DNA of 64,000 nt from Arion vulgaris (Eukaryota > Mollusca > Gastropoda > Stylommatophora > Arionidae), in assembly GCA_020796225.1 (NCBI GenBank), contig CM036753.1, forward strand, positions 1,240,001 through 1,304,000, written 5' to 3'. Positions 1 through 13,001 of the stretch are shown here, one piece after another. Position numbers and translations under genes: made by a program. Position 1 is the first letter of the stretch. Each line of letters opens with the position of its first letter. Below the pieces are notes generated by a model. That model saw nothing but the letters and a program-made list of their open reading frames with translations, did no database searches and had not been told where the DNA came from.

Positions 1-424
1 CTACAGGCCCAGTGCTGGCTTAATCCGGCACTGTGTATACTACTGTACTCACTCACTGCGACAACAATACTATTAATAAGTCTTAGACCGAACGGACATG
101 CTTTCTTCAAGGATGGGGTTCCACAACAGGTGACATTACTTGTTTCAGTGAAATATGTTGTAGGTACACTGACGGGAACATAAAGCAGGCAAAATTTACT
201 CTAGCCGCTAGGAAGGAAACTACAGTAAATTAAGCAACCTTCTGTCAAGAAGACACCATCAGGAAATGGAAATCAACCCAGGCTGAAAATATAACCTGGT
301 CAGACAAAGAAGTACCCCACCTCCTTCATTTTGGAGCCTAGAAATGGGAATAGACAAACATCAGTTATATGAGAACTATTATCATAGCACTCCAGACATG
401 TCCATAGGTGCTGCAATCTCCAGC
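1..424. other. Unique sequence, nothing recognised
   Basis: No coding signature or known repeat is visible before the 53-bp satellite begins. The only open frame (344 onward) runs into the satellite and is not credible. Confidence 0.5.
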
Positions 425-3400
425 TCAACTAATAAAGCAGTGTCCAGCAACTCAACTTGTCAGTTTGATGTTGCAGCTCAACTAATAAAGCAGTGTCCAG
501 CAACCCAACTTGTCAGTTTGATGTTGCAGCTCAACTAATAAAGCAGTGTCCAGCAACTCTACTTGTCAGTTTGATGTTGCAGCTCAACTAATAAAGCAGT
601 GTCCAGCAACCCAACTTGTCAGTTTGATGTTGCAGCTCAACTAATAAAGCAGTGTCCAGCAACCCAACTTGCCAGTTTGATGTTGCAGCTCAACTAATAA
701 AGCAGTGTCCAGCAACTCTACTTGTCAGTTTGATGTTGCAGCTCAACTAATAAAGCAGTGTCCAGCAACCCAACTTGTCAGTTTGATGTTGCAGCTCAAC
801 TAATAAAGCAGTGTCCAGCAACCCAACTTGCCAGTTTGATGTTGCAGCTCAACTAATAAAGCAGTGTCCAGCAACCCAACTTGTCAGTTTGATGTTGCAG
901 CTCAACTAATAAAGCAGTGTCCAGCAACCCAACTTGCCAGTTTGATGTTGCAGCTCAACTAATAAAGCAGTGTCCAGCAACCCAACTTGCCAGTTTGATG
1001 TTGCAGCTCAACTAATAAAGCAGTGTCCAGCAACCCAACTTGCCAGTTTGATGTTGCAGCTCAACTAATAAAGCAGTGTCCAGCAACCCAACTTGCCAGT
1101 TTGATGTTGCAGCTCAACTAATAAAGCAGTGTCCAGCAACCCAACTTGCCAGTTTGATGTTGCAGCTCAACTAATAAAGCAGTGTCCAGCAACCCAACTT
1201 GCCAGTTTGATGTTGCAGCTCAACTAATAAAGCAGTGTCCAGCAACCCAACTTGCCAGTTTGATGTTGCAGCTCAACTAATAAAGCAGTGTCCAGCAACC
1301 CAACTTGTCAGTTTGATGTTGCAGCTCAACTAATAAAGCAGTGTCCAGCAACCCAACTTGTCAGTTTGATGTTGCAGCTCAACTAATAAAGCAGTGTCCA
1401 GCAACCCAACTTGCCAGTTTGATGTTGCAGCTCAACTAATAAAGCAGTGTCCAGCAACCCAACTTGTCAGTTTGATGTTGCAGCTCAACTAATAAAGCAG
1501 TGTCCAGCAACCCAACTTGCCAGTTTGATGTTGCAGCTCAACTAATAAAGCAGTGTCCAGCAACCCAACTTGCCAGTTTGATGTTGCAGCTCAACTAATA
1601 AAGCAGTGTCCAGCAACCCAACTTGCCAGTTTGATGTTGCAGCTCAACTAATAAAGCAGTGTCCAGCAACTCAACTTGCCAGTTTGATGTTGCAGCTCAA
1701 CTAATAAAGCAGTGTCCAGCAACTCAATTTGCCAGTTTGATGTTGCAGCTCAACTAATAAAGCAGTGTCCAGCAACCCAACTTGCCAGTTTGATGTTGCA
1801 GCTCAACTAATAAAGCAGTGTCCAGCAACCCAACTTGTCAGTTTGATGTTGCAGCTCAACTAATAAAGCAGTGTCCAGCAACCCAACTTGTCAGTTTGAT
1901 GTTCCAGCTCAACTAATAAAGCAGTGTCCAGCAACTCAACTTGTCAGTTTGATGTTGCAGCTCAACTAATAAAGCAGTGTCCAGCAACCCAACTTGTCAG
2001 TTTGATGTTGCAGCTCAACTAATAAAGCAGTGTCCAGCAACCCAACTTGTCAGTTTGATGTTGCAGCTCAACTAATAAAGCAGTGTCCAGCAACTCTACT
2101 TGTCAGTTTGATGTTGCAGCTCAACTAATAAAGCAGTGTCCAGCAACCCAACTTGTCAGTTTGATGTTGCAGCTCAACTAATAAAGCAGTGTCCAGCAAC
2201 CCAACTTGCCAGTTTGATGTTGCAGCTCAACTAATAAAGCAGTGTCCAGCAACCCAACTTGTCAGTTTGATGTTGCAGCTCAACTAATAAAGCAGTGTCC
2301 AAGCAACTCAACTTGTCAGTTTGATGTTGCAGCTCAACTAATAAAGCAGTGTCCAGCAACCCAACTTGTCAGTTTGATGTTGCAGCTCAACTAATAAAGC
2401 AGTGTCCAGCAACCCAACTTGCCAGTTTGATGTTGCAGCTCAACTAATAAAGCAGTGTCCAGCAACCCAACTTGCCAGTTTGATGTTGCAGCTCAACTAA
2501 TAAAGCAGTGTCCAGCAACCCAACTTGTCAGTTTGATGTTGCAGCTCAACTAATAAAGCAGTGTCCAGCAACTCAACTTGTCAGTTTGATGTTGCAGCTC
2601 AACTAATAAAGCAGTGTCCAGCAACCCAACTTGCCAGTTTGATGTTGCAGCTCAACTAATAAAGCAGTGTCCAGCAACTCAATTTGCCAGTTTGATGTTG
2701 CAGCTCAACTAATAAAGCAGTGTCCAGCAACCCAACTTGTCAGTTTGATGTTGCAGCTCAACTAATAAAGCAGTGTCCAAGCAACTCAACTTGTCAGTTT
2801 GATGTTGCAGATCAACTAATAAAGCAGTGTCCAAGCAACTCAACTTGTCAGTTTGATGTTGCAGCTCAACTAATAAAGCAGTGTCCAGCAACCCAACTTG
2901 TCAGTTTGATGTTGCAGCTCAACTAATAAAGCAGTGTCCAGCAACCCAACTTGCCAGTTTGATGTTGCAGCTCAACTAATAAAGCAGTGTCCAGCAACCC
3001 AACTTGCCAGTTTGATGTTGCAGCTCAACTAATAAAGCAGTGTCCAGCAACCCAACTTGTCAGTTTGATGTTGCAGCTCAACTAATAAAGCAGTGTCCAG
3101 CAACTCAACTTGTCAGTTTGATGTTGCAGCTCAACTAATAAAGCAGTGTCCAGCAACCCAACTTGCCAGTTTGATGTTGCAGCTCAACTAATAAAGCAGT
3201 GTCCAGCAACTCAGTTTGCCAGTTTGATGTTGCAGCTCAACTAATAAAGCAGTGTCCAGCAACCCAACTTGTCAGTTTGATGTTGCAGCTCAACTAATAA
3301 AGCAGTGTCCAAGCAACTCAACTTGTCAGTTTGATGTTGCAGCTCAACTAATAAAGCAGTGTCCAAGCAACTCAACTTGTCAGTTTGATGTTGCAGCTCA

Positions 3401-4818
3401 ACTAATAAAGCAGTGTCCAGCAACCCAACTTGTCAGTTTGATGTTGCAGCTCAACTAATAAAGCAGTGTCCAGCAACCCAACTTGCCAGTTTGATGTTGC
3501 AGCTCAACTAATAAAGCAGTGTCCAGCAACTCAATTTGCCAGTTTGATGTTGCAGCTCAACTAATAAAGCAGTGTCCAGCAACCCAACTTGTCAGTTTGA
3601 TGTTGCAGCTCAACTAATAAAGCAGTGTCCAAGCAACTCAACTTGTCAGTTTGATGTTGCAGCTCAACTAATAAAGCAGTGTCCAGCAACCCAACTTGCC
3701 AGTTTGATGTTGCAGCTCAACTAATAAAGCAGTGTCCAGCAACTCAATTTGCCAGTTTGATGTTGCAGCTCAACTAATAAAGCAGTGTCCAGCAACCCAA
3801 CTTGTCAGTTTGATGTTGCAGCTCAACTAATAAAGCAGTGTCCAAGCAACTCAACTTGTCAGTTTGATGTTGCAGATCAACTAATAAAGCAGTGTCCAAG
3901 CAACTCAACTTGTCAGTTTGATGTTGCAGCTCAACTAATAAAGCAGTGTCCAGCAACCCAACTTGTCAGTTTGATGTTGCAGCTCAACTAATAAAGCAGT
4001 GTCCAGCAACCCAACTTGCCAGTTTGATGTTGCAGCTCAACTAATAAAGCAGTGTCCAGCAACCCAACTTGCCAGTTTGATGTTGCAGCTCAACTAATAA
4101 AGCAGTGTCCAGCAACCCAACTTGTCAGTTTGATGTTGCAGCTCAACTAATAAAGCAGTGTCCAGCAACTCAACTTGTCAGTTTGATGTTGCAGCTCAAC
4201 TAATAAAGCAGTGTCCAGCAACCCAACTTGCCAGTTTGATGTTGCAGCTCAACTAATAAAGCAGTGTCCAGCAACTCAGTTTGCCAGTTTGATGTTGCAG
4301 CTCAACTAATAAAGCAGTGTCCAGCAACCCAACTTGTCAGTTTGATGTTGCAGCTCAACTAATAAAGCAGTGTCCAAGCAACTCAACTTGTCAGTTTGAT
4401 GTTGCAGCTCAACTAATAAAGCAGTGTCCAAGCAACTCAACTTGTCAGTTTGATGTTGCAGCTCAACTAATAAAGCAGTGTCCAGCAACCCAACTTGTCA
4501 GTTTGATGTTGCAGCTCAACTAATAAAGCAGTGTCCAGCAACCCAACTTGCCAGTTTGATGTTGCAGCTCAACTAATAAAGCAGTGTCCAGCAACTCAAT
4601 TTGCCAGTTTGATGTTGCAGCTCAACTAATAAAGCAGTGTCCAGCAACCCAACTTGTCAGTTTGATGTTGCAGCTCAACTAATAAAGCAGTGTCCAAGCA
4701 ACTCAACTTGTCAGTTTGATGTTGCAGCTCAACTAATAAAGCAGTGTCCAGCAACCCAACTTGTCAGTTTGATGTTGCAGCTCAACTAATAAAGCAGTGT
4801 CCAGCAACTCAACTTGAT
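425..4818 (+). repeat. 53-bp minisatellite, about 83 copies, with higher-order structure
   Basis: The unit contains AACTTGTCAGTTTGATGTTG and CTCAACTAATAAAGCAG. Variants are T/C in TTGTCAG/TTGCCAG, AACTC for AACCC, and a 54-bp form with an extra A (GTCCAAGC). From about 2650 the variants recur every 532-533 bp and, exactly, every 1065 bp. Short open frames here are artefacts of the array. Confidence 0.97.
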
Positions 4819-4924
4819 GTTGACAAACATTTCACACCTTATGGTCTGTAATGACTACAAGACATTTTCATTCATAAATTAGAGATCTTTATTTTGAATA
4901 TATTTCTTTTTTTTTTCTTTTCAG

Positions 4925-5143
4925 AAATGGAAACAGCTTTGTTATTATGTTCTTTGTCCATTCAAGTTGTAAAATATGAAGATAGTATCTGCTGTAAATT
5001 TTGTCAAGTTGTGCCTGCTTCATTCTGAAGTAGGCAAATAAAAACAGTGCAAGGTCTGTGAGCTGACCTAGCTGTACTAGCTGACCCGCACCTACTAGAT
5101 TGTTGGTCATTCAGTGTTTCAGTCCAGTCAAGATTGGGCAACA
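4925..5143 (+). other. Probable 5' UTR part of exon 1, or end of an upstream transcript
   Basis: A strong polypyrimidine tract and acceptor (TTTTTTTTTCTTTTCAG) end at 4924, so the exon may start at 4925 with a 5' UTR intron upstream. It holds a 33-codon upstream ORF (4927-5028, starting METALLL) and an AATAAA at about 5037. The same DNA could instead be the terminal exon of an upstream gene. The sequence does not decide between these. Confidence 0.35.
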
Positions 5144-5171
5144 ATGGAAACAGAGGAAGTAACTGTTGTTG
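5144..5171 (+). CDS. Exon 1 coding part (start codon, first C2 strand)
   Basis: ATG at 5144 reads METEEVTVV and ends in phase 1 at a perfect GTGAGT donor (5172). The start has A at -3 and G at +4. An in-frame TAG lies upstream at 5096-5098 with no other in-frame ATG between, so this is the natural start. The leftover G joins TG of exon 2 to make valine, giving VTVVVYSGRGL, a typical first beta strand of a C2 domain. The exon is short, so support comes mainly from phase, donor quality and fit to the next exon. Confidence 0.7.
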
Positions 5172-8100
5172 GTGAGTAGTGGTCAAGTTGCTGTCTTTCT
5201 CCTCTCTGTCTCTGATGTGGTCATTCTGTCTAGTTCATCTCTCTCTGATATATTCATTGTCTAGTTAATCTCTTTAATATGTTCATTGTCTAGTTAATCT
5301 CTCTGATATGTTCAAAGTCTAGTTAATCTCTCTCTGATATGTTCATTGTCTGTCTAGTTAATCTCTCTCTGATATGTTCATTGTCTAGTTAATTTTCTCT
5401 GATATGTACATTGTCTAGTTAACTCTCTTATATGTACATTGTCTAGCTAACTCTCTTATATGTTCATTGTCTAGTTAATCTCTCTGATATGTTCATTGTC
5501 TAGTTAATCTCTCTCTGATATGTTCATTGTCTAGTTAATCTCTCTTATATGTTCATTGTCTGTCTAGTTAATCTCTCTGATGCCCGTCTGCCCAGCGTGT
5601 TCGTAGCGTTGGACTACGGGTGACTATCCCTCTGTGTGTGCGGTTCAATTCCACGGGATGGCAGAAAAAGCCACAGATTCCCAGATTTACGGTGTTTGTG
5701 GCACCGAACCGAAGGGTTACGATGTCCATGGCACCGAGCCGAAGAGCTGAAAAGCTCAAGTGCTTCTGAATCGGAAAAAAAAAAAAAAAAGTAATCTCTC
5801 TGATATGTTCATTGTCTAGTTAATCTCTCTGATATGTACATTGTCTGTCTAGTTAATCTCTCTTATATGTTCATTGTCTGTCTAGTTAATCTCTCTGATA
5901 TGTTCATTGTCTGTCTAGCCAATCTCTCGTATGTGTACATTGTCTGTCTAGTTAATCTCTGATGTGTTCATTGTCTAGTTAATCTCTCTGATATGTACAT
6001 TATCTGTCTAGTTAATCTCTCTGATATGTTCATTGTCCAGTTAATCTCTCTGATATGTACATTGTCTGTCTAGCTAATCTCTATGATATGTACATTGTCT
6101 GTCTAGTTAATCTCTGTGATATGTCCATTGTCTGTCTAGTCAATCTCTCTGATGTGTACATTGTCTAGTTAATCTCTCTGATATGTTCATTGTCTAGTTA
6201 ATCTCTCTGATGTTCATTGTCTAGTTAATCTCTCTGATATGTTCATTGTCCAGTTAATCTCTCTGATATGTTGTCTGTCTAGCTAATCTCTCTGATATGT
6301 TCATTGTCTGTCTAGTCAATCTCTCTGATATGTTCATAGTCTGTCTAGTTAATCTCTGATGTGTTCATTGTCTAGTTAATCTCTCTGATGTGTTCATTGT
6401 CTAGTTAATCTCTCTGATGTGTTCATTGTCTAGTTAATCTCTCTGATGTGTTCATTGTCTAGTTAATCTCTCTGATGTGTTCATTGTCCAGTTAATCTCT
6501 CTGATATGTTCATTGTCCAGTTAATCTCTCTGATATGTACATTGTCTGTCTAGTTAATCTCTCTGATATGTACATTGTCCAGTTAATCTCTCTGATATGT
6601 ACATTGTCTGTCCAGTTAATCTCTCTGATATGTACATTGTCTGTCTAGTTAATCTCTCTGATATGTTCATCATCTGTCTAGTTAATCTCTCTGATATGTA
6701 CATTGTCTGTCTAGTTAATCTCTCTGATATGTTCATCGTCTGTCTAGTTAATCTCTCTGATATGTACATTGTCTGTCTAGTTAATCTCTCTGATATGTAC
6801 AATGTCTGTCTAGTTAATCTCTCTGTTCATGGTCTGTTTAGTTAATTCATCTTTGTATTGACATATATTTTCTGTCTGTCTAATATTAACACAAATCACA
6901 AACTGTGACTGTATGCTCTAACTGTGAGATCTGTGACATAGTTGTTATGTCTTATCTCCACACAGAAGAAGAAGAAGAAGAACAAGAAGAAGAAGAAGAA
7001 AGTAGATGTTCAGATATTGATTGAACTATGATGTATATAACATGAAAATAATCATGTTTAGTTATGGAAACATGATGACATAATTGAAAAGCTTATATAA
7101 CAAAAATTAAATACCTGCCTGTGAAGATCAATGGTGAACAGCAGAAAAGTTCAAACAAGACGAAAATTAAAGTATAAAAATGGTTGGTACAGTATGAGAG
7201 AGCTCAGTGTCTAGGAAAATATTCCAGATCTTGATAGAGACATTTTATTCAACAAAAGATATTGATATGTTGTACATAGGTTTACAGACTCTCAACAATC
7301 CAACAGTTTTTCATACAACATGTCATTCCTTTGTCAACGTTCCTTCATTTCTTTTGTTTGTTTGAAATATTGTCTTTTGTCTAAATGTTACTGTTTGCTT
7401 GAAATATTGTCTTTTGTCTAAATGTTACTGTTTGTTTGAAATATTGTCTTTTGTCTAAATGTTACTGTTTGTTTGAAATATTGTCTTTTGTCTAAATGTT
7501 ACTGTTTGCTTGAAATATTGTCTTTTGTCTAAATGTTACTGTTTGTTTGAAATATTGTCTTTTGTCTAAATGTTAGTGTTTGTTTGAAATATTGTCTTTT
7601 GTCTAAATGTTAGTGTTTGTTTGAAATATTGTCTTTTGTCTAAATGTTACTGTTTGTTTGAAATATTGTCTTTTGTCTAAATGTTACTGTTTGTTTGCTT
7701 GAAATATTGTCTTTTGTCTAAATGTTACTGTTTGTTTGAAATATTGTCTTTTGTCTAAATGTTAGTGTTTGTTTGAAATATTGTCTTTTGTCTAAATGTT
7801 AGTGTTTGTTTGAAATATTGTCTTTTGTCTAAATGTTACTGTTTGTTTGAAATATTGTCTTTTGTCTAAATGTTACTGTTTGTTTGAAATATTGTCTTTT
7901 GTCTAAATGTTACTGTTTGTTTGCTTGAAATATTGTCTTTTGTCTAAATGTTACTGTTTGTTTGAAATATTGTCTTTTGTCTAAATGTTAGTGTTTGTTT
8001 GCTTGAAATATTGTCTTTTGTCTAAATGTTACTGTTTGTTTGAAATATTGTCTTTTGTCTAAATGTTACTGTTTGTTTGAAATATTGTCTTTTGTCTAAA

Positions 8101-11100
8101 TGTTACTGTTTGTTTGAAATATTGTCTTTTGTCTAAATGTTAGTGTTTGTTTGAAATATTGTCTTTTGTCTAAATGTTACTGTTTGTTTGAAATATTGTC
8201 TTTTGTCTAAATGTTACTGTTTGTTTGAAATATTGTCTTTTGTCTAAATGTTACTGTTTGTTTGCTTGAAATATTGTCTTTTGTCTAAATGTTACTGTTT
8301 GTTTGAAATATTGTCTTTTGTCTAAATGTTAGTGTTTGTTTGCTTGAAATATTGTCTTTTGTCTAAATGTTACTGTTTGTTTGAAATATTGTCTTTTGTC
8401 TAAATGTTACTGTCTGTTTGAAATATTGTCTTTTTTCTAAATGTTAGTGTTTGTTTGCTTGAAATATTGTCTTTTGTCTAAATGTTAGTGTTTGTTTGAA
8501 ATATTGTCTTTTGTCTAAATGTTACTGTTTGCTTGAAATATTGTCTTTTGTCTAAATGTTACTGTTTGTTTGTAGCACATGCAGAGTTCCATGACATGTT
8601 TATTCTAGTGTGGTTTTACTATGACACTGAGTTTGAAGTCAGTATATTATCATATTGGGACAGTCGTGAAGAAGTGCTGTGCTGTCTGGTGTGCCTGTCC
8701 ACTTGTAGACATGGCTGAATTGCAAATCTTCAATGCTGTATACATGTAGCTGCAGAGTCTTGTTTACTCATGTTCTGGGACGTAGAATGATGAGTTGTTC
8801 TAATCTGCTCATAGCTCTGACCAAAGGGAAACTTTAATAGTTATTTTATAGTCACTAAGGACTTGAGGAATTATGACGTTAGAACTGTATTGAATAGTGA
8901 CAACACATCTGTTTGTTTGTTTGTTTGTTTGAACAGTGAGTATGTTGTTACTACAACTAGTTATTGCCACACCTTCTTCTAGGGTGTTTGTGCAGAGAGA
9001 AAAGGTTAGTACCTGATGGGAATTAATAGCTATAGCCTGGTGGTAGATGGTCATCCTGATGGTAAGTGGTCATCCTGATGGTAGGTGGTCATGATGATGT
9101 TTGGTTTCATAGATCTAGCCAAGTCATGATGCCCCAGCCACCAATCTTGACTGACTGACTAAACTACATGAGTTCAGGTCACCCACTGGGGGATTACTTC
9201 CACTTGTTTATTGCTCTCCCTTGTGAGTGACACTGATCTCACAACACTCTAGTTATTGCTCTCCCTTGTGAGGGACACTGATCTCACAACACTCTAGTTA
9301 TTGCTGTCCCTTGTGAGGGACACTGATCTCACAACACTCTAGTTATTGCTCTCTCTTGTGAGTGACACTGATCTCACAACACTCTAGTTATTGCTCTCTC
9401 TTGTGAGTGACACTGATCTCACAACACTCTAGTTATTGCTCTCTCTTGTGAGTGACACTGATCTCACAACACTCTAGTTATTGCTCTCCCTTGTGAGTGA
9501 CACTGATCTCACAACACTCTAGTTATTGCTCTCTCTTGTGAGTGACACTGATCTCACAACACTCTAGTTATTGCTCTCTCTTGTGAGTGACACTGATCTC
9601 ACAACACTCTAGTTATTGCTGTCCCTTGTGAGGGACACTGATCTCACAACACTCTAGTTATTGCTCTCTCTTGTGAGGGACACTGATCTCACAACACTCT
9701 AGTTATTGCTCTCTCTTGTGAGTGACACTGATCTCACAACACTCTAGTTATTGCTCTCTCTTGTGAGTGACACTGATCTCACAACACTCTAGTTATTGCT
9801 CTCTCTTGTGAGGGACACTGATCTCACAACACTCTAGTTATTGCTCTCCCTTGTGAGGGACACTGATCTCACAACACTCTAGTTATTGCTCTCTCTTGTG
9901 AGTGACACTGATCTCACAACACTCTAGTTATTGCTCTCTCTTGTGAGGGACACTGATCTCACAACACTCTAGTTATTGCTCTCTCTTGTGAGTGACACTG
10001 ATCTCACAACACTCTAGTTATTGCTCTCTCTTGTGAGTGACACTGATCTCACAACACTCTAGTTATTGCTCTCCCTTGTGAGTGACACGGATCTCACAAC
10101 ACTCTAGTTATTGCTCTGTCTTGTGAGTGACACTGATCTCACAACACTCTAGTTATTGCTCTCTCTTGTGAGTGACACTGATCTCACAACACTCTAGTTA
10201 TTGCTCTCTCTTGTGAGGGACACTGATCTCACAACACTCTAGTTATTGCTCTCTCTTGTGAGTGACACTGATCTCACAACACTCTAGTTATTGCTGTCCT
10301 TGTGAGGACACTGATCTCACAACACTCTAGTTATTGCTCTCTCTTGTGAGGGACACTGATCTCACAACACTCTAGTTATTGCTCTCTCTTGTGAGTGACA
10401 CTGATCTCACAACACTCTAGTTATTGCTCTCTCTTGTGAGGGACACTGATCTCACAACACTCTAGTTATTGCTCTCCCTTGTGAGGGACACTGATCTCAC
10501 AACACTCTAGTTATTGCTCTCTCTTGTGAGGGACACTGATCTCACAACACTCTAGTTATTGCTCTCTCTTGTGAGTGACACTGATCTCACAACACTCTAG
10601 TTATTGCTCTCTCTTGTGAGTGACACTGATCTCACAACACTCTAGTTATTGCTCTCTCTTGTGAGTGACACTGATCTCACAACACTCTAGTTATTGCTCT
10701 CTCTTGTGAGGGACACTGATCTCACAACACTCTAGTTTCTCACTCAGGGTAGGGGAAATCTTAGTCCCCACACACAAGTTGAAGGAGACAAGAATGAATG
10801 AGTCCCACATGCACTGCAAGAATGAATGAGTCCCACATGCACTGCAAGAATGAATGAGTCCCACATGCACTGCAAGAATGAATGAGTCCCACATGCACTG
10901 CAAGAATGAATGAGTCCCACATGCACTGCAAGAATGAATGAGTCCCACATGCACTGCTTGAGGCTTATACTCAGCATCTCCAGGAGTGACAGTGTAACAA
11001 CAAATGAGTTATTAGAATATGTTGACAGAGTCTAGTAAAGAAGTCAAGAAACACAGAAGGGCAACTAAAAGACAATACTTAGAAGATCTAACGAGAGGCG

Positions 11101-12962
11101 GAGGTAGCTGCAGGAAAAGGAAACCTCAGGGATATTTACAACATCACTAAGAAGATAACAGGAAAATACAGTCCATCAAATGGGTTGATCAAAAATAGTA
11201 GTGGGAAAACTATCACTAATGTTAGAGACCAAATGGAAAGATGGATGGAATACTTCAAGGAACTCCTGAACAGACCAGCACCTACAAACCCCCAGATATC
11301 CAACCTGCAGAAATGGACTTGGACATCAGCTGTGAGAAACCATCTAAGGAGGAAATTAGTAAAGCCATCAAACTTTTGAAAGATGGGAAAGCGGCCAGTC
11401 CAGATGGTATTCCAGCGAGGCCATTAACGTAATTCGGAGGTCATTAAATATAAACACATTCACAGAAATATTGCACAAAGTATTTCACAGAATCTGGGAG
11501 ACCGAAGAAATACCAGCAGATGGATACCCGGTGAAGTTACCAAAGAAAGGGGACCTTCAGAAGTACGAATACTATAGAGGAACTATGTTGTTACAGTTCT
11601 GGGAGGGCTCGTCCTGGAAAGATTGAGAGATACAATCAACTTCTTCTTCTGCGAACGCTCCACATCGACCACTTATTAAACCACTCTTTGTGGTTTGCAT
11701 GTGATCAGAGCCTAAGAGTGATTATGCGTTGTGCCAGTTGTGCGTCTATGGGTGCACACCCGATTTCTTGCCACGCTTTTTATTTACTAGGTAGCTTTCC
11801 TAGAGCTATCGATATAAAACTAAGATGAACATGCAGGCTTCCGGCCAAATAGATACTGAGCTGACCAGATAGCCATTTTAGAGCAAAGAATCGAATGGAA
11901 ATCCTCACTTTATATCGGATTTGGCGATTATGAGAAGACCTTTGGCAGCATCGATAGGAAAACCTTTTGGAAATTGATGAGACACTATGGGGTCCCAGAG
12001 ATAATTATTAACCTAATAAAGACAACATATATGGACATGAAATGTCGAGTTCTTCATGAGGGAAACCAACTGACACTTTTGCAATAGAAAGAGAAGTACA
12101 ACAGTGAAGTCTTCCATCAACTTTGTTTGTACTTACTGACTATAGACTAGATTATGAAGCAGCGACCTTCTGTTGGATGAAGACACTAACATTGATTATA
12201 TATCCAACGAGTTCAGAAATGTAAGATTACAAGCTGTACATGCAGAACTGGATACACCAGAAGCAGAATGAGGAGTGTGTTTAACAAGTATGTCTCAGGA
12301 ACGATCACTATGTTTACTCGTAGACATCTGTTGGGGAACACGAAACGCCTATATGTCTGTCTGGAGTTCTATGACGTCAGTTCAATAAGTAGTAGCTTGA
12401 CAATGACATCACCACGTGACTGACTTATCAAATTGTCTCAATGTTGATGACGTAAAACGCAACTTATCATCCCTGCTAAATATAGATCACAAACAGTGTA
12501 GTCTCCAAGCGAAACGCTTGTTTCATCCACTTTTTAACTCGACGGTGTATGGGAAACCTACAGATCTGAGGTGGTCACACCGGATCAGATATAGAGAAAG
12601 CCGTGGGGAAGCTGTGGTAATACTGGGTAAACTTACTATTTCCACACAAAAATCAAATTTCTAATACACCCAAATATTTTTAAATATTTCACAATTCCTG
12701 CAGCTATTACATACAGACAACCAATGGCGGCTCCTGATCATTTTTGTTGGTGGGGCCAGACAAACATTTTCTGGAAAAAAAATCATGATTTAGGGTTAGG
12801 TTATATTTTAATTCATAAAACAAATACACGTTACACATTATTTTTGGTGGGGCCCGATCCCACTTGCCCCTAATGACGAGTCGCCACTGCAGACAACTGT
12901 GATCGTGGTAGTATTCCTACACCCCATGTTGATATCAACGAAATATATTACAGTAAACGTAA

Positions 12963-13001
<39 letters not shown>

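Noticed and set aside
425..4818. CRISPR-like array (regular repeats)
   Set aside because: Units are contiguous with no unique spacers, no cas genes are present, and the context is eukaryotic. The same holds for all other arrays here.
8533..8718. 61-codon frame after a TTTGTTTGTAG acceptor as an extra exon
   Set aside because: Phase and sequence do not fit between exon 1 and exon 2, which already join into a continuous C2 strand.
12416..12664. 82-codon frame as a small gene
   Set aside because: No recognised motif and no splice or start evidence. Equally long frames occur by chance in this region.
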